Source of the DNA: Algoriphagus marinus
Lineage (GTDB): Bacteria; Bacteroidota; Bacteroidia; Cytophagales; Cyclobacteriaceae
Reading direction: 5' to 3'
DNA: 64,000 nt
Assembly: GCF_001936475.1 (NCBI RefSeq)
Contig: NZ_MSPQ01000007.1
Coordinates: 124,001-188,000 of the forward strand
Of the stretch, positions 25,932-34,988 are shown piece after piece. Numbering within the stretch: the stretch's first letter is position 1; every line of letters starts with the position of its first letter. The notes below the pieces were generated by a model. That model ran no database searches and was not told the DNA's origin. It saw only the letters and a program-made list of their open reading frames with translations. Made by a program: the position numbers and the translations under genes.

Positions 25932-26834
25932 TCAAAAAAACAGCTCCATTGCTAGTCGATAGACTTGTGTATGAGCATCTACAATTTTTGAAATTTGGGG
26001 AGAATATCCTCCTCCCATACAGCACATAATAGGTGCATTCCACTTTTTCCCAAATTCCAGAACCATTTTATCCCGATTTTTTATACCTGGAATAGTCATT
26101 CCCAGTCGCCCCAGTTTGTCAGTTGATAATACATCTACACCGCATTGATAGATGACAAAGTCGGGTATAAATAGCGTTTCAATCAAAGCTAGATTGCTGC
26201 TAAGAAGGCTCAAGTAAATTTCATCATCAACGCCATCCTCCAATCCTATATCCAGATCAGAAGTCTCTTTCCGATGAGGATAGTTTTTTTTACCATGCAT
26301 ACTAAAAGTAAAAACCTGATCATTGCTACCAAAAAGAGAAGCTGTTCCATTTCCTTGGTGAACATCAAGGTCAATTACCAAAACCTTCTTCGCAAGGTTT
26401 TTCTCCAGCAGGTAATTTGCAGTAATACCTATATCATTGAGTAGACAAAAACCCTCCCCTCGATCTGCAAAAGCATGATGAGTACCTCCTGCGATATTCA
26501 TTGCAATCCCAAATTCTAGAGCATAAAGAGCTGCTTGAACTGATCCCCCGGCAATTTGTATCTCTCGATTTACAAGTTCTTTCGAAAGCGGAAACCCCGT
26601 AGCTCTGATTTCTGATTTAGAAAGGGATAGATTTTTCAATTTTTCCCAATATTCTAAGGTATGTGTGGAAAGGATCCAATCTTCAGAAATTGCTTCTGGC
26701 ACAAAAAAACTTTCCTTTGAAATCAGGCCCTCATATAATAATTGCTCCGGAAGCAACTCGTATTTTTCCATTGGGAACCTGTGACCTTTTGGCAAGGGAT
26801 GTGAATAAGTAGATGCGTAAGCTATTTTGAGCAT
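25932..26834 (-). CDS. Histone deacetylase-family hydrolase (class IV-like)
   Basis: A zinc amidohydrolase of the arginase/deacetylase fold that would remove acetyl groups from lysines or small acetyl-amines such as acetylpolyamines. Catalytic histidines are His119-His120 in GTHHAFADRGEGF. Zinc ligands are Asp157 and His159 in DLDVHQGNG and Asp239 in LSTDKLG. Length (300 residues) and the short N terminus MLKIAYASTYSHP fit the bacterial HDAC11-like group. The ATG at 26834 is preferred over one at 26870 because a terminator hairpin covers the extra codons. The real substrate is unknown. Confidence 0.87.
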   Translation of the reverse strand: MLKIAYASTYSHPLPKGHRFPMEKYELLPEQLLYEGLISKESFFVPEAISEDWILSTHTLEYWEKLKNLSLSKSEIRATGFPLSKELVNREIQIAGGSVQAALYALEFGIAMNIAGGTHHAFADRGEGFCLLNDIGITANYLLEKNLAKKVLVIDLDVHQGNGTASLFGSNDQVFTFSMHGKKNYPHRKETSDLDIGLEDGVDDEIYLSLLSSNLALIETLFIPDFVIYQCGVDVLSTDKLGRLGMTIPGIKNRDKMVLEFGKKWNAPIMCCMGGGYSPQISKIVDAHTQVYRLAMELFF

Positions 26835-26835
26835 A

Positions 26836-26863
26836 AAAAAACACTTGTCCAAAGAACAAGTGT
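26836..26863 (-). terminator. Terminator hairpin directly before the HDAC start codon
   Basis: On the minus strand the stem ACACTTGT/ACAAGTGT is followed by seven T that run straight into the start codon of the HDAC-family gene. It can end the upstream 187-residue gene's transcript, or act as an attenuator. Confidence 0.7.
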
Positions 26864-26884
26864 CAAGCATAATTGTTAAATCTT

Positions 26885-27448
26885 TTAATCGTCAAATTCT
26901 TCTTCCTCAGATTGGAAAGAATACATCGTATCATCAAGAACTAGTGTATCATCATTAAATTCTTTGACGAATTTCGCGATAGTCTTTTCATCAATAAAAT
27001 CCACGTTGAGACTAGCATCTACACCAATCCCATAATCATGATTGGTATCTATATCGACAAACTCTTGAACCTTGACGCTTTCTTCCTCCTCAATTTCCAT
27101 GATGATTTCAGTAATGAACCAACCAATCTCTTCCTCTTCTTGTGTCAGGGGGATCATATTTCCATTCTCATCCTCTTCATAAGAGATCCCTTTAAAATTA
27201 GGGAATTTCTGAGCGGCTTTATGCTCTGCCAATTCATATACTTCACTTGCATGATGAAGTCGTAGCGTATAAAGTGCAGCATCATATATGACCTCTTTGC
27301 CTTCATACATTCCCAAGAAGTAAAAGTTTACAAACTCATCCGTATTTTCTTCATCGGGTATGATTTTAAAACTTTTACCTAGGCTTGCAAGCTCCTCTCT
27401 TAACTTAAGGATTTGCTGAGGATCAAATCCAGGATTGGTGAATTTCAT
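26885..27448 (-). CDS. Conserved acidic protein of unknown function
   Basis: A 187-residue soluble acidic protein not recognised as any named family. It begins MKFTNPGFDPQQILKLREELASLG; a central part reads FLGMYEGKEVIYDAALYTLRLHH; and its C terminus is very acidic (SEEEEFDD). Clusters of Glu at about 110-130 suggest a long helix. No signal peptide or membrane segment is present. It is upstream of the HDAC gene on the same strand and separated by a terminator hairpin. The balanced composition and codon use support a real gene. Confidence 0.7.
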   Translation of the reverse strand: MKFTNPGFDPQQILKLREELASLGKSFKIIPDEENTDEFVNFYFLGMYEGKEVIYDAALYTLRLHHASEVYELAEHKAAQKFPNFKGISYEEDENGNMIPLTQEEEEIGWFITEIIMEIEEEESVKVQEFVDIDTNHDYGIGVDASLNVDFIDEKTIAKFVKEFNDDTLVLDDTMYSFQSEEEEFDD

Positions 27449-27547
27449 GGTTCAAAAATTACAATTTCATGTCGTTTAGTAATGCTATTTTCGACTACTT
27501 TATGTCAATATAGTTTCAAAATCTAAACCAATAAAATTAATTCCACA

Positions 27548-27976
27548 ATGGTTGATGAAGATTTTATCAAAAAACTTATAAAAGATCGAGAAAATCTGAC
27601 TTTAGATCTAAAATTAAAAATCACCTCCAAACGAAAGATTGCAAAAACTATTTCTGCTTTTGCAAATACCGAGGGGGGAATAATTTTGATAGGAGTATCG
27701 GATAAAGGTAATCTTGTAGGTATTGATATTGAAGAAGAAAAGTACATGATCAACTCTGCTAACGAAGAGTACTGCGTGCCTCAAGCACAGATTAGTTTTG
27801 AAGAATTTACAGTTTGGATTGATAAAAAAAATCAAACCGACGAAAACGAAATAAATTTATTACTGGCTATCATCAAAAAATCGAAACCCATAAAAATATT
27901 TGTAAAAGAAAACGGAAAAACGCAGGCTTACTTTCGGAAAAAAGATCAAACATTATCTGAATCAAACTACTTATAA
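27548..27976 (+). CDS. AlbA_2-domain (Schlafen-like) protein
   Basis: A 142-residue protein made of one AlbA_2 domain, a fold bound to nucleic acids in many bacterial regulators. The signature is ISAFANTEGGIILIGVSDKGNLVGID (part), preceded by a basic strand LTLDLKLKI, with the first conserved acidic position present as Glu or Asp. Usually AlbA_2 is joined to a helix-turn-helix or ATPase C-terminal part (the old AAA_4 group). Here it stands alone, so it may act as a small RNA- or DNA-binding factor. The start ATG at 27548 is clear. Confidence 0.82.
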   Translation: MVDEDFIKKLIKDRENLTLDLKLKITSKRKIAKTISAFANTEGGIILIGVSDKGNLVGIDIEEEKYMINSANEEYCVPQAQISFEEFTVWIDKKNQTDENEINLLLAIIKKSKPIKIFVKENGKTQAYFRKKDQTLSESNYL

Positions 27977-28110
27977 CCAAAGTAATGACAGCCCTTACAA
28001 ACTTAATTTCTGATAAATATCATCAAATTATAATGTAGGAATTCGGGACTGGTTTTGAGTTCTTAAGCTGTCAAGTCTTATATTTACGACAACAACAAAA
28101 TAACCCTCGA

Positions 28111-28860
28111 GTGATTATCATTATCTTCTTCCTTTTGCATTGGTATTTCTCCCTGTTTTGCCAAAGTTTCTTTTTGCATCGTTATGCAGCTCATCAGATG
28201 TTCTATATGAACAAGTATTGGGAAAAGTTCTTTTACTTTTTCACGTGGATGTGGCAAGGAAGCTCTTATTTATCCCCAAGAGCATACGCGATCCTGCACC
28301 GAATGCACCACGCTTATAGTGACACCCCAAAAGACCCCCATAGTCCCCATCATACAGAGAATCTTTTTACCATGATGTGGAAGACGAAAAATATTTATAA
28401 TGAGTACTTTTCTTTCCGTCTAAAGCCTGAAGAGCGATTTTCTAAAGACATTCCAGATTGGAATAAATTTGACAAATTCGCAGATACGATGCTTGTCAGA
28501 GTAAGTTGGGGCTTATTTTATGTTGCAATCTATGTGTTATGTATTTCAGTTTTTGAATTACCCGGCACGCATTGGTGGATGTATTTCTTACTTCCTATTC
28601 ATTTCTTGATGGGCCCAGTTCACGGAGCTATTGTCAATTGGAGTGGCCATAAATATGGTTATGCAAACTTTGACAATAATGACAAATCCAAAAACAGTCT
28701 TCTCTTAGACGTACTAATGCTTGGAGAATTGTTTCAAAACAATCACCATAAGCTTCCAAATCGACCGAATTTTGCTGTTAAATGGTATGAATTTGACCCA
28801 ACCTACCCAATAGTCAAACTATTACATGCTACTGGGATAATCAAATTAAGAGCGACATAA
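28111..28860 (+). CDS. Acyl-CoA/fatty-acid desaturase family membrane protein
   Basis: A di-iron membrane desaturase that introduces a double bond into acyl chains. Three histidine boxes are seen: HRYAAH (first), HRMHHAYSD (second) and NNHHKLPN (third). Hydrophobic segments flank them, and the C-terminal part WYEFDPTYPIVKLLHATG is characteristic. The start is GTG at 28111, because the first in-frame ATG falls after the first histidine box. At about 249 residues it is a compact member. No electron-transfer partner is adjacent. A strong terminator follows. Confidence 0.88.
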   Translation: MIIIIFFLLHWYFSLFCQSFFLHRYAAHQMFYMNKYWEKFFYFFTWMWQGSSYLSPRAYAILHRMHHAYSDTPKDPHSPHHTENLFTMMWKTKNIYNEYFSFRLKPEERFSKDIPDWNKFDKFADTMLVRVSWGLFYVAIYVLCISVFELPGTHWWMYFLLPIHFLMGPVHGAIVNWSGHKYGYANFDNNDKSKNSLLLDVLMLGELFQNNHHKLPNRPNFAVKWYEFDPTYPIVKLLHATGIIKLRAT

Positions 28861-28890
28861 AAAAAAGCCTCCAAATGGAGGCTTTTTTTT
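28861..28890 (+). terminator. Intrinsic terminator after the desaturase gene
   Basis: The stem AAAAAAGCCTCC/GGAGGCTTTTTT has an AAAT loop and nine T. Confidence 0.88.
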
Positions 28891-29023
28891 TGATCTTTAA
28901 TTAACAGAAAACCAGTGATTTAAAATTTTTATAAACTAAATAGTAAAACTAATTGGGAAATTTGTTGCTTTTTAGAAACTAAACGAATAATTTTCTGACG
29001 ATTTAAAACTTAACACCTTATTT

Positions 29024-29353
29024 ATGAAACCATTAACAAGAGCAGAAGAGGAGATCATGCAAATCCTCTGGGAAATCGAAAGAGGATTCGTCAAAGACAT
29101 CCTTACACCTATGACTGATCCGAAGCCGGCTTACAACACCGTTTCGACAATTGTGAGAATTCTTGAGAGAAAAGGATTCGTTAGTCATAAGTCTTATGGT
29201 AAAAGCCATGAGTACTTTCCAATCGTTTCAAAAGATGAGTACAGATCGTTTATCATCAAAAAAATGCTTGGTGGATACTTCGACAACTCATTTGCAAAGC
29301 TTCACGAATTCTTCAAGAATGACGAAACTTTGAACACAAAAAGTTTTCAGTAA
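29024..29353 (+). CDS. BlaI/MecI/CopY-family transcriptional regulator
   Basis: A 109-residue repressor with an N-terminal winged helix: LTRAEEEIMQILWEIERGFV, PAYNTVSTIVRILERKGFV and a wing SHKSYGKSHEYFP. The C-terminal dimerisation part is short (KLHEFFKN). BlaI-type repressors are normally cut by a BlaR1/M56 membrane protease coded next door; none is present here. The gene is monocistronic with a strong terminator. Its target is unknown. Confidence 0.88.
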   Translation: MKPLTRAEEEIMQILWEIERGFVKDILTPMTDPKPAYNTVSTIVRILERKGFVSHKSYGKSHEYFPIVSKDEYRSFIIKKMLGGYFDNSFAKLHEFFKNDETLNTKSFQ

Positions 29354-29365
29354 AAAAACTTAATC

Positions 29366-29399
29366 AAAAAAAGCCCGGAAATTCCGGGCTTTTTTTTTG
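29366..29399 (+). terminator. Intrinsic terminator after the BlaI-family gene
   Basis: The stem AGCCCGGA/TCCGGGCT has a 3-base loop and is flanked by A and T runs; it may serve both strands, next to the converging S41 gene. Confidence 0.9.
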
Positions 29400-29415
29400 A
29401 CCAAATATTTCAGAA

Positions 29416-32400
29416 TCACTTTACATCTTTTAGAAGTTCCTGCACTGCAACTTCCAGCTGCTGATCAATTCCTTTATCTATTTTACCTGGCATATTTTTC
29501 ACCTCAAACTGAGGCTTAGTCTCGTTATTTTCTAACCATTCTCCAGCTTTGTTTTTCGCAGAAATTGGTACAGCTCCCCATCTCACTCCATTTGGCAAAC
29601 CTTCCCAACCCGCAAAAGAACAGGTCCCCGGAGTTGGCATACCTACTGTTTTACCGATATTCAAATCTGTGTAACCACAAGCAAAACAATGCCCATCGGA
29701 ATAATTTGCTTCATTAAACATGGCAAGAGTTGGTTTGGTCCATCTGGCAGTAGGCTCATAGCCTACAACTTTTGCTTCAGTAGCGTAGGTTAAAAACTTC
29801 TCACCGGTGAAAAACATTGCCAAATCAGCTACCAAGTCCCCTCCTCCGTTAAAGCGAGTATCAACAATCACAGCTTCCTTATCGTGGTATTTTCCGAGCA
29901 TTTCATCATAAACGTTTCTGTATGGACCATCGCTCATACCTGGAATATGAACATACCCAAGTTTGCCATCACTCAATCGCTCTACCTCAGCCTGATTCTT
30001 TTTTACCCATCTTTTATAAAGTAGTCTTCCTTCCTCACCTAGCGAGATCGGCTTGATGGTCCATTGCTTTTTTGTCCCAGTTTTAGGTTCCAATACCTCA
30101 ATCAAGGTGAACTTATTTGCCTTTCGATTTAATAATTTGGCATGGTCAAAATCCAAAGTAAGTAATTCTCCGTCAATACTTTCTATGATCATTCCAGGCT
30201 CTATTTCTATACCTGATTTATCCAGAGGTCCTTCTGCAATCACTTCAGCTATTTTGATTCCATTGCCTTCATATTTATAGTCTATAAATACTCCTAATGA
30301 GGCTGTCGCATCTGCTAAGTCAATGGATCTGGAATAACGCGCACCCGCATGAGATACATTCAACTCACCGATCATCTCAGAAAGTAATTCTGCAAATTCA
30401 TATTCATTGCCAATATGTGGAATGTACTTTTCATAATTAACCCGAGCGGCTTCCCAATCCACACCATGCATATCCGGGGTATAGAATATTCCCTTTGTTC
30501 TAAGCCAAACATGATCAAATAAGTGAGCTCTCTCCGCATCTTTGTCATAAGTCATTTCCCCGGAGATTTTGATTGACTCTCGTTTCATTGTTTCCGGATT
30601 AATTTTGGAAATGGATCCATTGGACATCAAAAAGAGATTTTTCTGATCTTTATCCCACATTAAGCTAGCAGAATTTGCATCTAAAGCGATTTCCTGCTTG
30701 GTCTCTTTTGTTCGTAGGTTTGTACTCCAAAGATTCATCCCTTTCTCAAATGAGGTAAGGTAGAAAAGCTTTTCCCCATCTTTTGACAATACTGCATCTC
30801 CCAAATCTGAAGAATGAATTGTCAATCTTGCCTTTCTGTCTTCTATTCCATCAAAGTCAAATTTTAGCGGCTTTACTTCTTTTTCAGCTTCTTTCTTGGT
30901 CTTATCTTTCTCTGTTTCATCTTCTTTTTTCTTCGACTTTTCAATCTCTTTCATCAAGTCAAAATCTTCTTTCGAAAGGCGAAACTTATCCCAGCTTTCC
31001 TGATCAAAAAACAGCGTATAAACATCGTTTTGATTTTGTCCGCTTGTCGCATAGCTTCTCAATCCATCTCTATTGGAAAACCATAACATCTGTTTTCCTC
31101 CATTCACCCACTTAGCCTCATCGTCTCCGTAGCCGCTTTTTGTCAGATTACGCATAGGCTCTTTGCCAGCTGCATCCAATAAAACGACTTCTGAGTTTAC
31201 CATAGTCGGTCTAAAAGAAGCTAGCAGCCATTTACTATCAGGACTCCAGGTGAAATATTGATCTCCATCTCTCATGTGAAATAATTCATCTTCATCTAAG
31301 AGAGTCACTTCGGCATTCGATGCCAAATCACGGACTTTCAATACTCTTCTATTTTCCACGAAAGCTATTTTCTTACCATCAGGTGAAAACTTTGGCAAAT
31401 AGGCATCGGTTGCTACACTCACTAATGGCTCTTCTTTAATCAAAGTAGAAGCGAAGAAAAAAGGCTCATCAGCTCTTACTATTTTACTTTGGAAGATCTG
31501 CCACTTCCCTCCTCTTTCACTTGAATAAACAACGGATTTTCTATCCGGAGCAAACTCTACAAATCTTTCCTGCTCTGGCGTATTTGTAATCCTCTTAGTC
31601 ATTGCACCGTCAACCGAAGTCACGAATACTTCTCCTCTTGCGATAAATGCAATCTCTTTTCCATCAGGAGATATAGCCATTTCCCTTACTCCTCCATTGA
31701 TCGATATGTAATTATCAGCATTACTGATCGATTGAGTTTGAAGATTGACTTGAAGCTTTTGAGGTTGTGCACCTTTGTTTAAAGTGTAAAGCTCACCATC
31801 ATAGCTAAATGACATCAAGCCTTCATTGGAAATAGACAAAAAACGAACTGGGTAAGTTTTTAGATCCGTAAGAGCTGTGGTCGAAGTCGGATTGGCAATA
31901 CTCATGGCATAGACATTGAAATTGCCATTCGTTTCACTGAGGTAATAGATTTCTGATTCATCAGGAGAAAAAACTGGGTTTCTATCCTCTCCATAAAAAC
32001 TGGTAAGCATCTTATGGGAGTTTGTTTTAGCATCATAAAGCCAGATGTCTCTTGCTACTCCTGATTGATGATGCTTCCTCCACTCGTTTTCACCACCTTT
32101 TTTATCATGGTAAATCATCTTATCTCCAGCCTTATTGGACTGAACATATTCAGCTGGAATCGTCCAAACCTGATCTACTCGACCACCTTTTTTAGGAACT
32201 TCATAAAGCTCTGGCTGAGATCCCGTAGGATATTGACGATGTTCTGCCTGATCCAGTCTTGTTGTTCCAAAGATTATTTTTTCATTATCTGAGGAAAACT
32301 CAAACGGCTGTTCGTCATTCGAATGGTAAGTCAAGCGTGATGCTGGACCTCCCGAAGCGCTCATTATGAAAATGTCAAAATTCCCATAACGATCAGATGC

Positions 32401-32649
32401 AAAAGCAATTTGGCTTCCATCCTTGCTCCAAACAGGTTTGTAATCGTGTGCCTCATGGAAAGTAATCTGCTTTGCATCCCCTCCTTTACTAGGTACAAGA
32501 TAAAGATCCCCTTTATATGTGAAAACGATCTGAGAACCGTCAGGAGAAATTGCCGGATAGCGCATCCATTGAGGAGCTACCTGGGCTATACTTATGTTGA
32601 CGTAAAAAAAGGCCAAACAGGCCATCAATAAATATTTTTTCAAATTCAT
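29416..32649 (-). CDS. Exported Tricorn-like protease (PD40 propellers, PDZ, S41)
   Basis: A 1077-residue periplasmic protease built like the archaeal Tricorn protease. A signal peptide (ends ISIAQ) is followed by PD40/WD40 propeller repeats (residues ~30-560) and a Lys/Glu-rich linker (~555-590). Then come a second propeller, a core helix domain, a PDZ domain (KIAEVIAEGPLDKSGIEIEPGM in part) and an S41 C-terminal domain. Catalytic His767 lies in ELNVSHAGA and the nucleophile Ser984 in NYSDGHCF. The DTRFNGGGDLVADL loop is the S41 oxyanion region. It likely finishes oligopeptide degradation. It converges with the BlaI gene. Confidence 0.92.
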   Translation of the reverse strand: MNLKKYLLMACLAFFYVNISIAQVAPQWMRYPAISPDGSQIVFTYKGDLYLVPSKGGDAKQITFHEAHDYKPVWSKDGSQIAFASDRYGNFDIFIMSASGGPASRLTYHSNDEQPFEFSSDNEKIIFGTTRLDQAEHRQYPTGSQPELYEVPKKGGRVDQVWTIPAEYVQSNKAGDKMIYHDKKGGENEWRKHHQSGVARDIWLYDAKTNSHKMLTSFYGEDRNPVFSPDESEIYYLSETNGNFNVYAMSIANPTSTTALTDLKTYPVRFLSISNEGLMSFSYDGELYTLNKGAQPQKLQVNLQTQSISNADNYISINGGVREMAISPDGKEIAFIARGEVFVTSVDGAMTKRITNTPEQERFVEFAPDRKSVVYSSERGGKWQIFQSKIVRADEPFFFASTLIKEEPLVSVATDAYLPKFSPDGKKIAFVENRRVLKVRDLASNAEVTLLDEDELFHMRDGDQYFTWSPDSKWLLASFRPTMVNSEVVLLDAAGKEPMRNLTKSGYGDDEAKWVNGGKQMLWFSNRDGLRSYATSGQNQNDVYTLFFDQESWDKFRLSKEDFDLMKEIEKSKKKEDETEKDKTKKEAEKEVKPLKFDFDGIEDRKARLTIHSSDLGDAVLSKDGEKLFYLTSFEKGMNLWSTNLRTKETKQEIALDANSASLMWDKDQKNLFLMSNGSISKINPETMKRESIKISGEMTYDKDAERAHLFDHVWLRTKGIFYTPDMHGVDWEAARVNYEKYIPHIGNEYEFAELLSEMIGELNVSHAGARYSRSIDLADATASLGVFIDYKYEGNGIKIAEVIAEGPLDKSGIEIEPGMIIESIDGELLTLDFDHAKLLNRKANKFTLIEVLEPKTGTKKQWTIKPISLGEEGRLLYKRWVKKNQAEVERLSDGKLGYVHIPGMSDGPYRNVYDEMLGKYHDKEAVIVDTRFNGGGDLVADLAMFFTGEKFLTYATEAKVVGYEPTARWTKPTLAMFNEANYSDGHCFACGYTDLNIGKTVGMPTPGTCSFAGWEGLPNGVRWGAVPISAKNKAGEWLENNETKPQFEVKNMPGKIDKGIDQQLEVAVQELLKDVK

Positions 32650-32785
32650 ATTTAATCAGTTTGACGCTAAAATAAGAGAATTTTCAATCCCAACTTACTA
32701 TCTTTTTTATGGGAAATGTTTTTAAGGATATATGCGGAAATTCAGAAAGCTCCATTTATTCCTTTAATCCTTCGGCTGACCAAGC

Positions 32786-32793
32786 TATATTTG
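32786..32793 (+). promoter_or_regulatory. tyrS -7 element TATATTTG
   Basis: Matches TAnnTTTG, with a TTTA (near TTTG) at 32763-32766, 19 bases upstream, and 25 bases before the tyrS ATG. Confidence 0.45.
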
Positions 32794-32818
32794 CGGCTTG
32801 AAAAAAAATCAAACACCC

Positions 32819-34111
32819 ATGAATTCATTTATAGAAGAACTTCGCTGGAGAGGAATGCTTCAGGACATGACTCCTGATATTGAGGAACATCTTAGTAAAG
32901 GAATGGCCTCGGCTTATTTAGGCTTTGATCCTACAGCAGACTCGCTTCATATTGGTCACCTAGTGGGTGTAATGACACTATTACATTTCCAAAGATCAGG
33001 ACATAAGCCATTTGCCTTAGTTGGAGGTGCTACGGGGATGATTGGTGATCCTTCCTTCAAGTCAGATGAACGAAATCTACTCAATAAAAGCACCTTAGAT
33101 CATAACGTGAATTGCCTTCAGGCACAGCTTTCAAAATTCCTGGACTTTTCGGGAAAAGCAGAAAATAAAGCTGAGCTGGTAAATAACTACGACTGGATTT
33201 CAAAATTTAGTTTTTTAGAATTTATCCGTGACGTTGGAAAGCACATCACAGTAAACTACATGATGTCGAAAGATTCTGTAAAAAGAAGACTTGAGGATGG
33301 AAATGGTTTGTCTTTTACCGAGTTTTCTTACCAGCTGATCCAAGGCTACGATTTCTATCATTTATGGAAAAATGAAAATTGTACCGTTCAACTTGGAGGT
33401 TCGGATCAGTGGGGGAATATCGTGACAGGTACTGAGCTCATCCGAAGAATGGGTGGTGGAAGTGCTTATGCATTGACTGTCCCATTGATCACCAAAGCAG
33501 ATGGGACTAAATTTGGTAAAACCGAAAGTGGATCGGTTTGGCTGGACCCGGAGAAAACTTCACCTTATGCCTTTTATCAGTTTTGGCTGAATGTATCCGA
33601 TGAAGACGCATCTAAATACATCCGGATTTTTACCGTTTTGGATCAAAAAACGATTGAAGCTTTGGAAGTTGAACATGCCGAAGCTCCGCACCTAAGAATC
33701 TTGCAAAAAGAAATCGGGAAGCAACTCACTAAAATGGTCCATGGGGAAGCTGAGTTTGAGATGGCTTTAAAAGCCTCTGAAATACTTTTCGGAAAATCCT
33801 CAACAGAAGATCTTGCTGCTTTAGATGAGCGAACTTTCCTGCAGGTTTTTGAAGGTGTACCTCAGGTCCAAATTTCAAAATCTGAACTTGATCAGCTCAC
33901 CTCGATCCTTGACCTTTTTGGCGAGGTAACTCAAGGAGTTGTTTTTGCCTCAAAGGGCGAAGCTCGAAAAATGATTCAGGGTGGTGGAGTCAGCATCAAT
34001 AAGGAAAAGCTAAATGATCCAAACGAAGCTCCTTCCTTTCATTTGCTGCAAGACAAATATCTATTGGTACAAAAAGGAAAGAAAAACTACTTTATCATAG
34101 AAATAAAGTAA
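32819..34111 (+). CDS. tyrS: Tyrosyl-tRNA synthetase
   Basis: Charges tRNA-Tyr in the cytosol. The HIGH signature is in LHIGHLVG and the KMSKS loop is the usual bacterial KFGKT in [12 protein letters not shown]. The tyrosine-binding region [13 protein letters not shown] and [10 protein letters not shown] is intact. A C-terminal S4-type RNA-binding domain ([20 protein letters not shown] in part) is present. The ATG at 32819 gives 430 residues; a TTG at 32798 would fall at the expected transcript start and is rejected. The gene ends in a strong terminator. Confidence 0.97.
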   Translation: MNSFIEELRWRGMLQDMTPDIEEHLSKGMASAYLGFDPTADSLHIGHLVGVMTLLHFQRSGHKPFALVGGATGMIGDPSFKSDERNLLNKSTLDHNVNCLQAQLSKFLDFSGKAENKAELVNNYDWISKFSFLEFIRDVGKHITVNYMMSKDSVKRRLEDGNGLSFTEFSYQLIQGYDFYHLWKNENCTVQLGGSDQWGNIVTGTELIRRMGGGSAYALTVPLITKADGTKFGKTESGSVWLDPEKTSPYAFYQFWLNVSDEDASKYIRIFTVLDQKTIEALEVEHAEAPHLRILQKEIGKQLTKMVHGEAEFEMALKASEILFGKSSTEDLAALDERTFLQVFEGVPQVQISKSELDQLTSILDLFGEVTQGVVFASKGEARKMIQGGGVSINKEKLNDPNEAPSFHLLQDKYLLVQKGKKNYFIIEIK

Positions 34112-34129
34112 GATTTTGATGCTCAAGAT

Positions 34130-34166
34130 CTAAGTGCTTTGAATTAAATTCAAAGCACTTTTTTTG
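34130..34166 (+). terminator. Intrinsic terminator after tyrS
   Basis: A 12-bp stem AAGTGCTTTGAA/TTCAAAGCACTT with a 5-base loop and a T-run. Confidence 0.88.
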
Positions 34167-34219
34167 AAAATTGACGGTATTTAAACAACATTAAACCGAA
34201 CTTTTTGACCCAGGTTTAA

Positions 34220-34227
34220 TAACTTTG
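34220..34227 (+). promoter_or_regulatory. Putative -7 element TAACTTTG of the TetR gene
   Basis: Matches TAnnTTTG and lies 29 bases before the start codon. A TTTG at 34204-34207 is too near (12 bases) to be a normal -33 box. Confidence 0.35.
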
Positions 34228-34256
34228 TTCTCAACTTTTAGAAAAATCAAAATTCA

Positions 34257-34952
34257 ATGGCAGGCGAAAAGAATAAAGAAAAAGTTATTTTAGATTCAGC
34301 GGTTGCTTTATTTACGAGTAAAGGATTTCAGTCAACCCGGATGGAGGATGTGGCAAAAAATGCTGGAATCAGTAAAGGGCTTACTTACTTTTATTATAAG
34401 AATAAAGAAGACTTGTTCATGGCTTTAACCAAGAAAGCTTTTGATCAGTTCAAGGACGAATTTAGAGACGTCTACAGAAGCAAAGGAAAAACTGGTTTGG
34501 AAATGCTATCTGACCTTTTGATTAGAATCACTGCTTTTGCCAAAAAAAACCAGGTTTACTACGATTCCATTCTCAATTTTCTGGACTTAGTTAAGAAATA
34601 TAACAATCCGGAAACCCGAGCACTCATTAACCCATTGATTTTAGAAAGCAGTCACTTTCAGAAGCTTTTAGAAATCCATCATGACCCAGCCAAAATCGGA
34701 ATCATGATCGTGAGCCAGGGTCAAAAAGATGGGAGTATCAGGCCTGAATTACAGCCGGAAATAACATTTTACACCGTTTGGAGCATGATCATTGGCTATG
34801 AAAAAATGTTGGGACCAATCGAATATGAAGGAAAAGACATGAAAGTTCATCCTGAAAATTGGGAACCTGGATTTCTCAGATTAATGAACGAAATGCTGAA
34901 AGGTACCATTCAAGCCACAAAGCCAGTAACTGTTCAGGGAAGCTTATTCTAA
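34257..34952 (+). CDS. TetR-family transcriptional regulator
   Basis: A 231-residue regulator. The N-terminal helix-turn-helix is typical: ILDSAVALFTSKGFQSTRMEDVAKNAGISKGLTYFYY (part), followed by NKEDLFMAL. The C-terminal ligand-binding part is all-helical, ending in a short PVTVQGSLF tail. Strong similarity of the helix-turn-helix to FadR/AcrR-like members suggests control of lipid or efflux genes, but no obvious target adjoins it. It reads toward the converging DUF6122 gene. Autoregulation is likely by family habit but not shown. Confidence 0.9.
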   Translation: MAGEKNKEKVILDSAVALFTSKGFQSTRMEDVAKNAGISKGLTYFYYKNKEDLFMALTKKAFDQFKDEFRDVYRSKGKTGLEMLSDLLIRITAFAKKNQVYYDSILNFLDLVKKYNNPETRALINPLILESSHFQKLLEIHHDPAKIGIMIVSQGQKDGSIRPELQPEITFYTVWSMIIGYEKMLGPIEYEGKDMKVHPENWEPGFLRLMNEMLKGTIQATKPVTVQGSLF

Positions 34953-34988
34953 TCGCAAGTTTATATTCCACCGTTATTCCTGAGTATT

